DNA of 64,000 nucleotides from Flavobacteriaceae bacterium (GTDB lineage: Bacteria > Bacteroidota > Bacteroidia > Flavobacteriales > Flavobacteriaceae), in NCBI GenBank assembly GCA_003564185.1, contig PXFS01000055.1:1-64000 (forward strand), read 5' to 3'. The notes below the pieces were generated by a model. It was not told the DNA's origin, searched no databases, and was given only the letters and a program-made list of their open reading frames with translations. The first letter of the stretch is position 1. Each line of letters opens with the position of its first letter. The position numbers were made by a program, and so were the translations under genes. Shown one piece after another: positions 9,819 to 17,430 of this stretch.

Positions 9819-10706
9819 ATGAAACTATTAGACGGCAAAAAAGTTTCCGAATTTATATTAAAAGGAGTCAAAGAAGAAATTGACGATTATATTTCACAAA
9901 AGCACTTGGGTTACGACCTTTCTCGCCCCAGTATGGCGATTGTTTTGGTAGGTCATAATCCCGCCAGTGAATCTTACGTACGAGGAAAAATAAAAGCTTG
10001 TGAAAAAGCACAAATCAACCATAAAATCATCCGATTTGACGAGGATATCACCGCTTATGATTTATTAAATGAAATCAAATACCTGAATAAATCGCATTTT
10101 GATGGATTTATTGTTCAATTGCCCCTACCCGACCACATTGAACCAAATTCTATCATCAATGAAATTAGTGCTTACAAAGATATTGATGGGTTTCATCCAT
10201 TAAACTTTGGAAAAATGGCTTTGGGACAAAAATCCATGCGTCCTGCCACCGCTTACGGAATTCTTAAGCTTATTCAGCACTATGAAATTCCCACCAACGG
10301 AAAACACGTTGTGGTAGTTGGAAGGTCTAATATTGTTGGAAAACCCGTTTCTATCATGTTAGGAAATGATTTCAATATTGGTAGAGCTACTGTGACTTCT
10401 TGTGATATTCATACCCCCAAAGAATTACTCAAAGAAGAAACCCAAAAGGCTGATATAGTTATTGTAGCTGTGGGTCAACCTGGTTTTTTAACTTCAGATA
10501 TGATTAAAGAAGGAGCTGTTGTTATTGATGTAGGAATCAATCGTTTAGAAACAGGGAAATTGGTAGGTGATTGTGATTTTGATGACGTAGCTACCAAAGC
10601 AGGCTACCTTACTCCCGTTCCTGGTGGCGTTGGCCCCATGACTATTGCGGGTTTAATTTTAAACACTTTTGAAGCTTGGAAAATGAAAAACCTAATTGAA
10701 AAATAA
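9819..10706 (+). CDS. folD: FolD-type methylene-THF dehydrogenase/cyclohydrolase (paralogue)
   Basis: A 295-aa FolD-family enzyme interconverting methylene-, methenyl- and 10-formyl-tetrahydrofolate with NADP. Catalytic Tyr53 and Lys57 (SYVRGK), VQLPLPDHI, DIDGFHPLN, VVVGRSNIVGKP and TPVPGGVGPMTIA are intact. Two usually invariant places differ: RPATAYG (142-148) in place of R-P-C-T-P-x-G, and ATVTSCDIHT in place of ATVTxCHSxT. It sits 8 bases after kmo. Formate is released when N-formylkynurenine is hydrolysed, so a one-carbon salvage role in this operon is plausible but inferred. Whether this is the only folD in the genome cannot be told. Confidence 0.9.
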   Translation: MKLLDGKKVSEFILKGVKEEIDDYISQKHLGYDLSRPSMAIVLVGHNPASESYVRGKIKACEKAQINHKIIRFDEDITAYDLLNEIKYLNKSHFDGFIVQLPLPDHIEPNSIINEISAYKDIDGFHPLNFGKMALGQKSMRPATAYGILKLIQHYEIPTNGKHVVVVGRSNIVGKPVSIMLGNDFNIGRATVTSCDIHTPKELLKEETQKADIVIVAVGQPGFLTSDMIKEGAVVIDVGINRLETGKLVGDCDFDDVATKAGYLTPVPGGVGPMTIAGLILNTFEAWKMKNLIEK

Positions 10707-10711
10707 AAACT

Positions 10712-11491
10712 ATGATTTCACTGATTGGAAAAACAGCTGTTTTATGCGGAAGCACCCAAGGAATTGGAAAATCTACCGCTTTATTAATGGCTGAATTAGA
10801 TGCTAAAGTAGTATTAGTTGCCAGAAACGAAGACAAACTAAAAGAAGTTCAGTCGCAATTAAAAAATCCTACACTGCATGAATATTTAGTAGCCGATTTC
10901 ACACAACCTGAACAATTAAAAGAACGCATAGAAAATTGGGCAAAAAACAACAAGGCACATATCTTGGTAAACAATACAGGAGGACCAAAAGGAGGACCAA
11001 TTATTGAAGCAGAAACAAGCGAGTTTAAAGATGCTTTTTCTATGCACTTGATTTGTAACCACATTTTAGTTCAAGCGCTGTGGAAGGGAATGAAAGAAGA
11101 AGATTACGGTAGAATTATCAATGTAATTTCCACTTCAGTTAAACAACCCTTAGATGGATTGGGTGTTTCAAATACCATTCGTGGCGCAGTTGCTAATTGG
11201 AGTAAAACCATGGCAAATGAATTAGGAAAGCACAATATAACGGTGAACAACGTGTTGCCAGGAGCTACCAACACCGACCGCCTAAGTTCAATTGCAAAAA
11301 ATAAAGTTAAGAAAAATAGCGATTTGAGTGTTGAAAAAGTTTTTGAAAACATGGCTAATTTATCGCCAATGAAACGTATTGCCGAACCCAACGAAGTAGC
11401 AAATGCAATTGTTTTCTTAGCAAGCCCAATGGCATCTTACATCAATGGAATTAACGTTCCCGTAGATGGAGGAAGAACAAAGTCCTTATAG
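10712..11491 (+). CDS. SDR-family protein with altered catalytic residues
   Basis: A 259-aa short-chain dehydrogenase/reductase. The nucleotide-binding motif is GSTQGIGK (13-20), the NNAG position reads NNTGG (87-91), and the C-terminus ends in INGINVPVDGGR as in FabG-like enzymes. The catalytic Ser is present (Ser140), but the Tyr expected 13 residues later is Ser153 and the Lys is Arg157 (SNTIRGAV where Y-x-x-S-K-A-A-V is usual). It starts 5 bases after folD in the kynurenine operon. Its substrate is unknown; ordinary ketoreductase chemistry is doubtful given these substitutions. Confidence 0.85.
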   Translation: MISLIGKTAVLCGSTQGIGKSTALLMAELDAKVVLVARNEDKLKEVQSQLKNPTLHEYLVADFTQPEQLKERIENWAKNNKAHILVNNTGGPKGGPIIEAETSEFKDAFSMHLICNHILVQALWKGMKEEDYGRIINVISTSVKQPLDGLGVSNTIRGAVANWSKTMANELGKHNITVNNVLPGATNTDRLSSIAKNKVKKNSDLSVEKVFENMANLSPMKRIAEPNEVANAIVFLASPMASYINGINVPVDGGRTKSL

Positions 11492-11504
11492 AAATTTTGA
11501 TTTA

Positions 11505-11640
11505 TAAATTGAATTTCTTTGCGACTTTGCGCCTTTGCGTGAGCTATTTAATTATAAATTTTAAATGTATTTCTCTGCGCACTTTGCGTTATAGACTTTG
11601 TGAGCTCTGCGTGGGAAAAAAGAATTAAGAACTAAGATAA
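11505..11640 (+). repeat. Composite repeat cluster R4
   Basis: One complete unit. Module A is TTTGCGACTTTGCGCCTTTGCGTGAGC, module B is AATTATAAATTTTAAATG, module C is TATTTCTCTGCGCACTTTGCGTTATAGACTTTGTGAGCTCTGCGTG, followed by a GAATTAAGAACTAAGAT tail. It separates the SDR gene from the small barrel-like protein gene. Confidence 0.8.
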
Positions 11641-11678
11641 AGATTTGATGAGTTCTAAATAATTCTAAAATAACAAAT

Positions 11679-12116
11679 ATGAAAGCAAAATTATTAATTA
11701 TTAGCTTGTTAGCACTTACAAGCTATACAGTTCAAGCACAGTTGAGTGCTTCTTATTATGATGGTAACCCAGCCTCTAAAATTGGTGTAGGTTATGATTT
11801 TAATGAAACCATTTGGTCAGAAATAAGAATGTACACAGGAAGTGATTTTTCAAACTTCACATTTGAAGGGGTGGTTAATTTTAACCTGAAACAAACCGAA
11901 GACTATAAGTTTTATTTAGGAGGAGGTGTTGTGGTTAACAGCCTAACAGGGCTTGTAGCACCCGTTGGATTACAAATTTCTCCATTCAAAAATTTTAGAG
12001 AGTTTGCCTTCCAAATCGAAGCCATGCCTATGTATGAATTTGATGAATCAGATGCTTTTTTCTTCGGTTCGTGGGGTATTCGTTACCGTTTCCCACTAAA
12101 AAAATCTAAAGATTAA
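11679..12116 (+). CDS. Small outer-membrane beta-barrel-like protein
   Basis: A 145-aa secreted protein with a clear Sec signal peptide (MKAKLLIISLLALTSYTVQA, cleavage after QA). The mature part alternates hydrophobic and polar residues (IGVGYDFNETIWSEIRMYTG; FTFEGVVNFNL; YKFYLGGGVVVN; FFFGSWGIRYRFPL). It ends near an aromatic residue, suggesting a short beta-barrel in the outer membrane. I do not recognise a named family. It is bracketed by repeat clusters R4 and R5, so it may have its own promoter; a link to kynurenine degradation is not evident. Confidence 0.7.
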   Translation: MKAKLLIISLLALTSYTVQAQLSASYYDGNPASKIGVGYDFNETIWSEIRMYTGSDFSNFTFEGVVNFNLKQTEDYKFYLGGGVVVNSLTGLVAPVGLQISPFKNFREFAFQIEAMPMYEFDESDAFFFGSWGIRYRFPLKKSKD

Positions 12117-12124
12117 TTAAAAAA

Positions 12125-12425
12125 ATAAAATGCTCTGCTAATTGGCGAGAAAAGAAGAATCAAGTAGCAAGTACAAAGAATTTAGATTTCGTAAATTATA
12201 AATTTTGAATAATTTTCTCTGTGTTCTTTGTGACTTTGTGGTGATTAAATCGAGGAGAAAGAATTAAGTACTAAATACAGAATATTAAGATTTGACGAAT
12301 TATAAATTATAAATTATGATGCATAGCGGCTTAGCGACTTTGCGAGAGGTTATCAATTTTGAATTATACATAATTTTCTCTGTGTGCTCTGCGTTGAATC
12401 TCTGTATTCTCTGCGTGAAATATAA
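12125..12425 (+). repeat. Composite repeat cluster R5
   Basis: Two units. The first is worn: TAAATTATAAATTTTGAA, then TTTTCTCTGTGTTCTTTGTGACTTTGTGGTG. The second is good: GCATAGCGGCTTAGCGACTTTGCGAGAGG (about 12322-12350), then TTATCAATTTTGAATTAT, then TTTTCTCTGTGTGCTCTGCG...CTCTGTATTCTCTGCGTG. The GAATTAAGTACTAAATACAGA tail module recurs between them. The stretch has no gene. Confidence 0.8.
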
Positions 12426-12443
12426 ATTTAATAAAATAAAAAA

Positions 12444-12857
12444 ATGAAAGGAAAAGTAATTGAAGGTAAAGCAAAACCAAGAGGAAAGTTTCCTCATGTA
12501 AAACGTGTAGGCGATTTTATTTACGTTTCTGGGACAAGTTCAAGACGACCCGACAACAGTTTTGAAGGCGTTGAAGTAGATGAAATGGGATCCACTAACT
12601 TAGATATCAAAAAACAGACTGCTGCCGTATTAAAGAATATTGACGATATTTTAAAATCGGAAGGAGCAAGTTTGAAAAATGTGATTGATGTCACCTCATT
12701 TTTAGTCAATATGAATGATTTTAAAGGCTATAATGAAACCTATGCCGAATTCTTTGATTATGAAACAGGCCCCACCAGAACAACTGTAGCGGTACATCAA
12801 CTTCCTCACCCGCATTTGCTAATTGAAATAAAAGCAATTGCTTATGTTGGGGAGTAG
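12444..12857 (+). CDS. 2-aminomuconate deaminase (RidA/YjgF family)
   Basis: A 137-aa RidA-family protein of the subgroup that deaminates 2-aminomuconate to 4-oxalocrotonate. The N-terminus ([29 protein letters not shown]) is characteristic of the AmnD/NbaF-type branch. The conserved RidA arginine is in GPTRTTVAV, and the C-terminal [12 protein letters not shown] strand is typical. It lies just upstream of the aminomuconate semialdehyde dehydrogenase and ACMS decarboxylase genes, which supports the specific role. Repeats flank it on both sides, so co-transcription with neighbours is uncertain. Confidence 0.85.
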   Translation: MKGKVIEGKAKPRGKFPHVKRVGDFIYVSGTSSRRPDNSFEGVEVDEMGSTNLDIKKQTAAVLKNIDDILKSEGASLKNVIDVTSFLVNMNDFKGYNETYAEFFDYETGPTRTTVAVHQLPHPHLLIEIKAIAYVGE

Positions 12858-12861
12858 GGTT

Positions 12862-13235
12862 TAATTTTAAATTATAAATTTTAAATTTTGAATGCTTTTG
12901 CGCCTTAGCGGCTTAGCGAGAGGTTATCAATTTTGAATTTTTAATTATAAATTTTAAATGTATTACTCTGTGTTCTTTGCGTTTTAGAATTTGTGAGCTC
13001 TGCGTGGAAAGAAAGGACTAAGTAGCAAGTACAAAAGATTAAGATTTGGTAAATTGTCAATTTTAAATTATGAATTATAAATTTTAGATTATTTTCTCTG
13101 TGTTCTTTGCGTTATAAGCTCAGTATCCTCTGCGTGAAATAAAAAAAAGCGAACTTGGCAACTTAGCGACTTAGCGAATTTGCGAGAGGTAATCAATTTT
13201 AATTTATGAATTATAAATTTTAAATTGAATTTCTT
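12862..13235 (+). repeat. Composite repeat cluster R6
   Basis: The largest block, with two units plus a terminal partial. A modules lie at about 12898-12924 (TTTGCGCCTTAGCGGCTTAGCGAGAGG) and 13154-13190 (CTTAGCGACTTAGCGAATTTGCGAGAGG). Several GAATTATAAATTTTAAA modules are present. C modules lie at about 12965-13010 and 13092-13138. The tail module GTACAAAAGATTAAGATTTGGTAAATTG links the units. No gene is present; a missing 3-hydroxyanthranilate dioxygenase is not hidden here. Confidence 0.8.
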
Positions 13236-13300
13236 TGCATATTTGTAAAATTAGACAAAAAAGACCATAATAAAGAACGTTTAATGCTTAGAAAAATAAA

Positions 13301-14752
13301 ATGATTACTATCGAAAATTACATCAACGGGGAGCTCATCCCACCTTCAAATAATAGGTATTTAGATAATTACAATCCATCTGAGGGGAAAGTTTATGGTA
13401 AAATTCCAGATAGTAATGAAAAAGATATAGCAAAAGCCTATTCAGCAGCTGAAAAAGCTTTTCCTATTTGGTCATCTTCTTCTGTTGAATTCAGAAGTAA
13501 AATTTTACAACGCATAGCCGACTTAATCTTAGAGAATTTAGAAGATTTAGCCTTAGCTGAATCAAAAGATAATGGAAAACCATTAAGTTTAGCAACCGCA
13601 GTTGATATTCCTCGAGCATCTTCTAATTTTAGTTTTTTTGCAAAAGCCATTACACAGTTTTCAAGTGAATCACACGAAAATAATTCCATAAATACAATTA
13701 ATTTCACCCTACGACAGCCACTTGGTGTAGTAGGCTGTATCTCTCCATGGAATTTACCCTTATATTTATTTACATGGAAAATTGCCCCAGCATTAGCAGC
13801 CGGAAACTGTGTAGTTGCTAAACCCAGTGAAGTTACCCCTTACACTGCTTATTTATTAGCAAAAATTTGTATGGAAGCAGGACTTCCCAAAGGGGTGCTA
13901 AATATTGTTCACGGACTTGGAGCAAGCTGTGGAAATGCCATAGTTGAACATACCAATATTAAAGCTATTTCATTTACAGGAGGGACTAAAACAGGCGAAC
14001 ATATTGCAAGAACTGCCGCCCCTATGTTTAAGAAGCTTTCTTTAGAATTAGGAGGTAAAAATCCGAATATTATTTTTAGCGATTGCAACTACGACAAAAT
14101 GCTTCAAGTAACGATTAAATCTTCATTTGCCAATCAAGGACAAATTTGCCTCTGTGGTTCGCGAATTTTTGTGGAAGACAAAATCTATGATCAATTTAAA
14201 AACGATTTCTTAGAAAAAGTAAAACAATTAAAAGTAGGAAACCCATTAGATAAGCAAACCGATTTAGGCGCTTTAGTTTCAAAAGAACACTTAGAAAAAG
14301 TAGATAGTTATGTAAAAAAAGCTGTTGAAGAAGGAGGCGTACTTTTACATGGTGGAAAACGTATTCAAATTGAGAACTTCCCAGAAGGATATTTTTATCA
14401 ACCGACTGTTATTGAGGTAGAGTCTAACAACTGTACTTTAAATCAACAAGAGGTTTTTGGTCCAGTGGTAAGTTTAATGAAATTTTCTACAGAAGAAGAG
14501 GCTATTCAATTGGCAAATGGAACAAAGTATGGACTATCGGCAAGTGTTTGGACAAGTAATATTGACCGAAGCATGCGCTTAAGTCAGCAGTTAAAAACAG
14601 GGATTGTATGGGTTAATACATGGCTCAATAGAGATTTAAGAACACCGTTTGGAGGTACAAAATCAAGTGGAGTTGGACGTGAAGGAGGCTTAGAAGCTTT
14701 ACGCTTTTTTACTGAACCAAAAAATGTATGTATTCAATATAGCCCTGAATAA
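13301..14752 (+). CDS. 2-aminomuconic semialdehyde dehydrogenase
   Basis: A 483-aa NAD-dependent aldehyde dehydrogenase, family-typical length. The active-site Glu lies in LELGGKNPNIIF and catalytic Cys283 in NQGQICLCGSR. The cofactor segment SPWNLPLYLFTWKIAPALAAGN and the C-terminal PFGGTKSSGVGREGG motif are all intact. This branch of the ALDH family oxidises 2-aminomuconate or 2-hydroxymuconate semialdehydes. It begins an uninterrupted run with the ACMS decarboxylase 20 bases downstream, which fixes the substrate as the decarboxylation product of ACMS. It is expected in the cytoplasm. Confidence 0.92.
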   Translation: MITIENYINGELIPPSNNRYLDNYNPSEGKVYGKIPDSNEKDIAKAYSAAEKAFPIWSSSSVEFRSKILQRIADLILENLEDLALAESKDNGKPLSLATAVDIPRASSNFSFFAKAITQFSSESHENNSINTINFTLRQPLGVVGCISPWNLPLYLFTWKIAPALAAGNCVVAKPSEVTPYTAYLLAKICMEAGLPKGVLNIVHGLGASCGNAIVEHTNIKAISFTGGTKTGEHIARTAAPMFKKLSLELGGKNPNIIFSDCNYDKMLQVTIKSSFANQGQICLCGSRIFVEDKIYDQFKNDFLEKVKQLKVGNPLDKQTDLGALVSKEHLEKVDSYVKKAVEEGGVLLHGGKRIQIENFPEGYFYQPTVIEVESNNCTLNQQEVFGPVVSLMKFSTEEEAIQLANGTKYGLSASVWTSNIDRSMRLSQQLKTGIVWVNTWLNRDLRTPFGGTKSSGVGREGGLEALRFFTEPKNVCIQYSPE

Positions 14753-14772
14753 ATCAACCAAAAAGCGATAAA

Positions 14773-15855
14773 ATGAGTAGAAAATTAAGAATTAATGGAC
14801 ATTCACATTTACTTCCCTACCCTCATGAAATTCCAGATTTTATGCGAGAAAAAGAAATATTTTGGGTAGATGAAGATAAAAAATTTATGCTTCAAAAAGG
14901 CTGGAAAAGACCTGTCACCGATTCAAGTTTTTTCTTGAATGAAAAACTGGAGTGGATGGATAAATATAAAATTGATCATGCTGTTGTTTTGAATCTTTCG
15001 CAACTTTATGGAAATGGACTTAGAGTAGAAGAAATGAAACAGGCCTTACGGTTTCAAAATGACTTCAATGCTAAGGTTCAGCATGACAACCCTAGTAAAT
15101 TCACCTGTGGATTTGTTGTGCATCCAGGTTTTGTTAGAGGTGCACTTTGGGAAATTGAACGTTGTGTGGAAGATTTAGACATGAGACTTTTGTGTCTACC
15201 CACTCATTATATGGATAGCATTGGAACTTGGCGTTGTATTTTTGATGAAGAAAATGAACCCATTTTTGAAATGGCAAATAAGTACAATTTGGCAGTTGAA
15301 GTTCATCCTTATGATGGAGAAAAGTTCATTAAGTTAGAAAATACAGCTTGGCGTTTTCATCTTATTTGGATGTTGGCACAGTGTGCAGATGCGTATCATT
15401 TTTTAACGCTTAATGGGTATCCTGATAAATATCCTAACATGCGCGTTTGCTTTGCTCACGGAGGACAGTTAGCGCAAATTAACTTAGGTAGAAGAATTCA
15501 AGGTTTTGATGGTAGACCCGATTTATTTGAAGGTAAAGTGCACCCAAGAAAATCGGTAGGACATAAAAATATTTTCTTCGATACTTTAGTTCACGATACG
15601 CGTTCGCTTAAATTGCTTTTAGACAATCAGAGCTCTAAACAAATTCTTACAGGTTTGGATGACCCCTATCCACTTGGTGAAATGGAAAGTGAATCGCAAT
15701 CATCCTATCCAGGAAAGATCTTGGATTTAGCAGTTAGTGAAAAAATTATTACAAAAGATGAACAGGATCAAATGTGGGATAACAATGTTATGCAATGGTT
15801 ATTTGGAAATGATGAAAATGAAAAAGAAAAACTAGTTAAAAAAATACTTAGTTAA
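14773..15855 (+). CDS. 2-amino-3-carboxymuconate-6-semialdehyde decarboxylase
   Basis: A 360-aa amidohydrolase-superfamily decarboxylase (ACMSD). Metal-site motifs are HSHLLP near the N-terminus (H-x-H), VEVHPYD (His), CFAHGGQ (His) and GLDDPYPLGE (Asp), equivalent to the family's GTDYPFPLGE. It removes the 3-carboxylate of ACMS, diverting the pathway from quinolinate/NAD to 2-aminomuconate. It is about 20 residues longer than animal and Pseudomonas enzymes, including an insertion containing FWVDEDKKFMLQKGWKRP. The stop overlaps the ATG of the methyltransferase (TTAATGG), so the operon continues. Confidence 0.93.
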   Translation: MSRKLRINGHSHLLPYPHEIPDFMREKEIFWVDEDKKFMLQKGWKRPVTDSSFFLNEKLEWMDKYKIDHAVVLNLSQLYGNGLRVEEMKQALRFQNDFNAKVQHDNPSKFTCGFVVHPGFVRGALWEIERCVEDLDMRLLCLPTHYMDSIGTWRCIFDEENEPIFEMANKYNLAVEVHPYDGEKFIKLENTAWRFHLIWMLAQCADAYHFLTLNGYPDKYPNMRVCFAHGGQLAQINLGRRIQGFDGRPDLFEGKVHPRKSVGHKNIFFDTLVHDTRSLKLLLDNQSSKQILTGLDDPYPLGEMESESQSSYPGKILDLAVSEKIITKDEQDQMWDNNVMQWLFGNDENEKEKLVKKILS

Positions 15856-16496
15856 TGGACTTTTTACCTGAACATATTGAAAAATACGCTGAAGATCATT
15901 CTCAGGAAGAGCCTAAAGTACTGGCAGAACTTAATCGTGAAACTTGGCAAAAAGTTCTTGTCCCAAGAATGTTGAGTGGTCATCTTCAAGGTAGAGTGCT
16001 CAGCATGATTGCCAAGCTAATACAACCAAAATCTGTGCTTGAGATAGGAACTTATACTGGTTATTCTGCAATTTGTATGGCTGAAGGCCTAGCAAAAAAC
16101 GGAAAAATTATCACTATTGATAAAAACGAAGAATTAGAGGAAATTCAGCAAAAATACTTTGAGAAATCAGGTTTTTCTACTCAAATTCATCAAGTTTATG
16201 GAAATGCTTTAGATGAAATTCCAAAATTAAATGAAAAATTTGATTTAGTTTTTATTGATGCAGATAAGAGTAATTACGCTAATTATTTTGATTTAGTTAT
16301 AGATAAAATGAATCCTGGCGGAGTTATTTTATCGGATAATGTACTTTGGAGCGGAAAGGTAACTGAGCAACCTACTGAAAAAGATATCGATACCAAAGCC
16401 CTCATTAAATACAACAAAAAAATTAATAAAGATTCTAGGGTAGAAACTGTTCTTTTACCCATTCGAGATGGATTAACAATAACCCGTGTAAAGTAA
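15855..16496 (+). CDS. O-methyltransferase (catechol OMT-like family)
   Basis: A 213-aa SAM-dependent methyltransferase of the Methyltransf_3 family. Motif I is VLEIGTYTGYSAICMAEGL, the acidic ribose-binding residue lies in IITIDKNEE, and the metal/SAM motif is LVFIDADKSNYANYFD. VILSDNVLWSG carries the second metal-binding Asp-Asn pair. Members methylate catechol-like hydroxyls in a Mg-dependent way, so a hydroxylated kynurenine intermediate could be a substrate; that is inference. It overlaps the ACMSD stop by one base and precedes the next gene by 8 bases. Confidence 0.88.
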   Translation: MDFLPEHIEKYAEDHSQEEPKVLAELNRETWQKVLVPRMLSGHLQGRVLSMIAKLIQPKSVLEIGTYTGYSAICMAEGLAKNGKIITIDKNEELEEIQQKYFEKSGFSTQIHQVYGNALDEIPKLNEKFDLVFIDADKSNYANYFDLVIDKMNPGGVILSDNVLWSGKVTEQPTEKDIDTKALIKYNKKINKDSRVETVLLPIRDGLTITRVK

Positions 16497-16504
16497 AATA
16501 ATTT

Positions 16505-17035
16505 ATGAGCAGTGATTTAATTGAAGTTTTTAGTTATTTAGGCTACCTTATTCCCGCTTTAGTAGTTGGAGCGATTAGTTATTATTTTTTCAAAACACAC
16601 ACCGCGCATTTGCAACGAATGCATCATTACGAAATTCAAAGTAAAATCAAAAAAGAGAGTATTCCGCAACGGCTTCGAGCTTATGAACGCTTGGTTTTAT
16701 TCTTAGAACGAATTTCTCCTGGGAGTCTTGTTCCAAGGGTTAAACCTTACAGTAATGACAAAAATGACTACGAGAATTTGTTGATACAAACTATAGAACA
16801 AGAATTTGAACACAATTTAACACAGCAGATTTTTGTTTCAGATGCTTGCTGGCGGGCGGTAAAAGCATCTAAAAATGCAACTATTACAATGATAAGAAAT
16901 ATATCTATGAGGGATAGTATAAAGGATGCTAATAAATTACGTGAAGAAATTCTTTCTGAATTACTAGATAAAGAAACCCCAAGTGAAACAGGGATTGCCT
17001 TTTTAAAAAATGGAGTATCTCGTTTATTAAATTAA
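16505..17035 (+). CDS. Conserved single-TM Bacteroidota protein (DUF7935-like)
   Basis: A 176-aa protein with one N-terminal membrane segment (about residues 9-28, YLGYLIPALVVGAISYYFF) and a cytoplasmic helical domain. Features include IPQRLRAYERLVLFLERISPGSLVPRV and EQEFEHNLTQQIFVS. I recognise it as a family common in Flavobacteriia, probably DUF7935, with no known function. It lies between the O-methyltransferase and mgsA with gaps of 8 and 6 bases, so it is part of the same operon. Confidence 0.8.
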   Translation: MSSDLIEVFSYLGYLIPALVVGAISYYFFKTHTAHLQRMHHYEIQSKIKKESIPQRLRAYERLVLFLERISPGSLVPRVKPYSNDKNDYENLLIQTIEQEFEHNLTQQIFVSDACWRAVKASKNATITMIRNISMRDSIKDANKLREEILSELLDKETPSETGIAFLKNGVSRLLN

Positions 17036-17041
17036 TAAACT

Positions 17042-17416
17042 ATGGAAATTGCTATTATTGCTCACGATGCTAAAAAGAAAAAAGTTATTGACTTTTTACA
17101 ACAAAACAGCACATTTTTTAAACTTGGTAAAGTAAATCTAATTGCAACGGGTACCACGGGAAGCAAAATTAAAGAAGCTGGTTTTGAGGTTAATGCATTG
17201 CTTTCGGGCCCACTAGGTGGAGATGCTCAAATAGCTGCTCGAGTAGCTGAAGGAACTTGTAAGTTGGTTATATTCTTTAGAGATCCACTAGAAAAACACC
17301 CCCACGAACCCGATGTACTCATGCTAATGCGATTGTGCGATGTGCATAATGTTCCTCTAGCAACCAATGAAGCTACAGCAAGTTTAGTCATAAAATCATT
17401 TATTGAAGAAAACTAA
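17042..17416 (+). CDS. mgsA: Methylglyoxal synthase
   Basis: A 124-aa enzyme that converts dihydroxyacetone phosphate to methylglyoxal and phosphate; the length is that of compact members. AIIAHDAKK (phosphate-binding start), ATGTTGSKI, LLSGPLGGDAQIAARV (catalytic Asp) and FFRDPLEKHPHEPDVLMLMRLCDVHNVPLATN are all conserved. It follows the DUF7935-like gene by 6 bases and ends the plus-strand run. The next gene converges on it from the other strand with only 14 bases between. Confidence 0.95.
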   Translation: MEIAIIAHDAKKKKVIDFLQQNSTFFKLGKVNLIATGTTGSKIKEAGFEVNALLSGPLGGDAQIAARVAEGTCKLVIFFRDPLEKHPHEPDVLMLMRLCDVHNVPLATNEATASLVIKSFIEEN

Positions 17417-17430
17417 GGGATTAAGGTATA

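Noticed and set aside
12300..12497. Minus-strand 65-codon frame
   Set aside because: Derived from repeat cluster R5 and the antisense of the RidA-type gene start.
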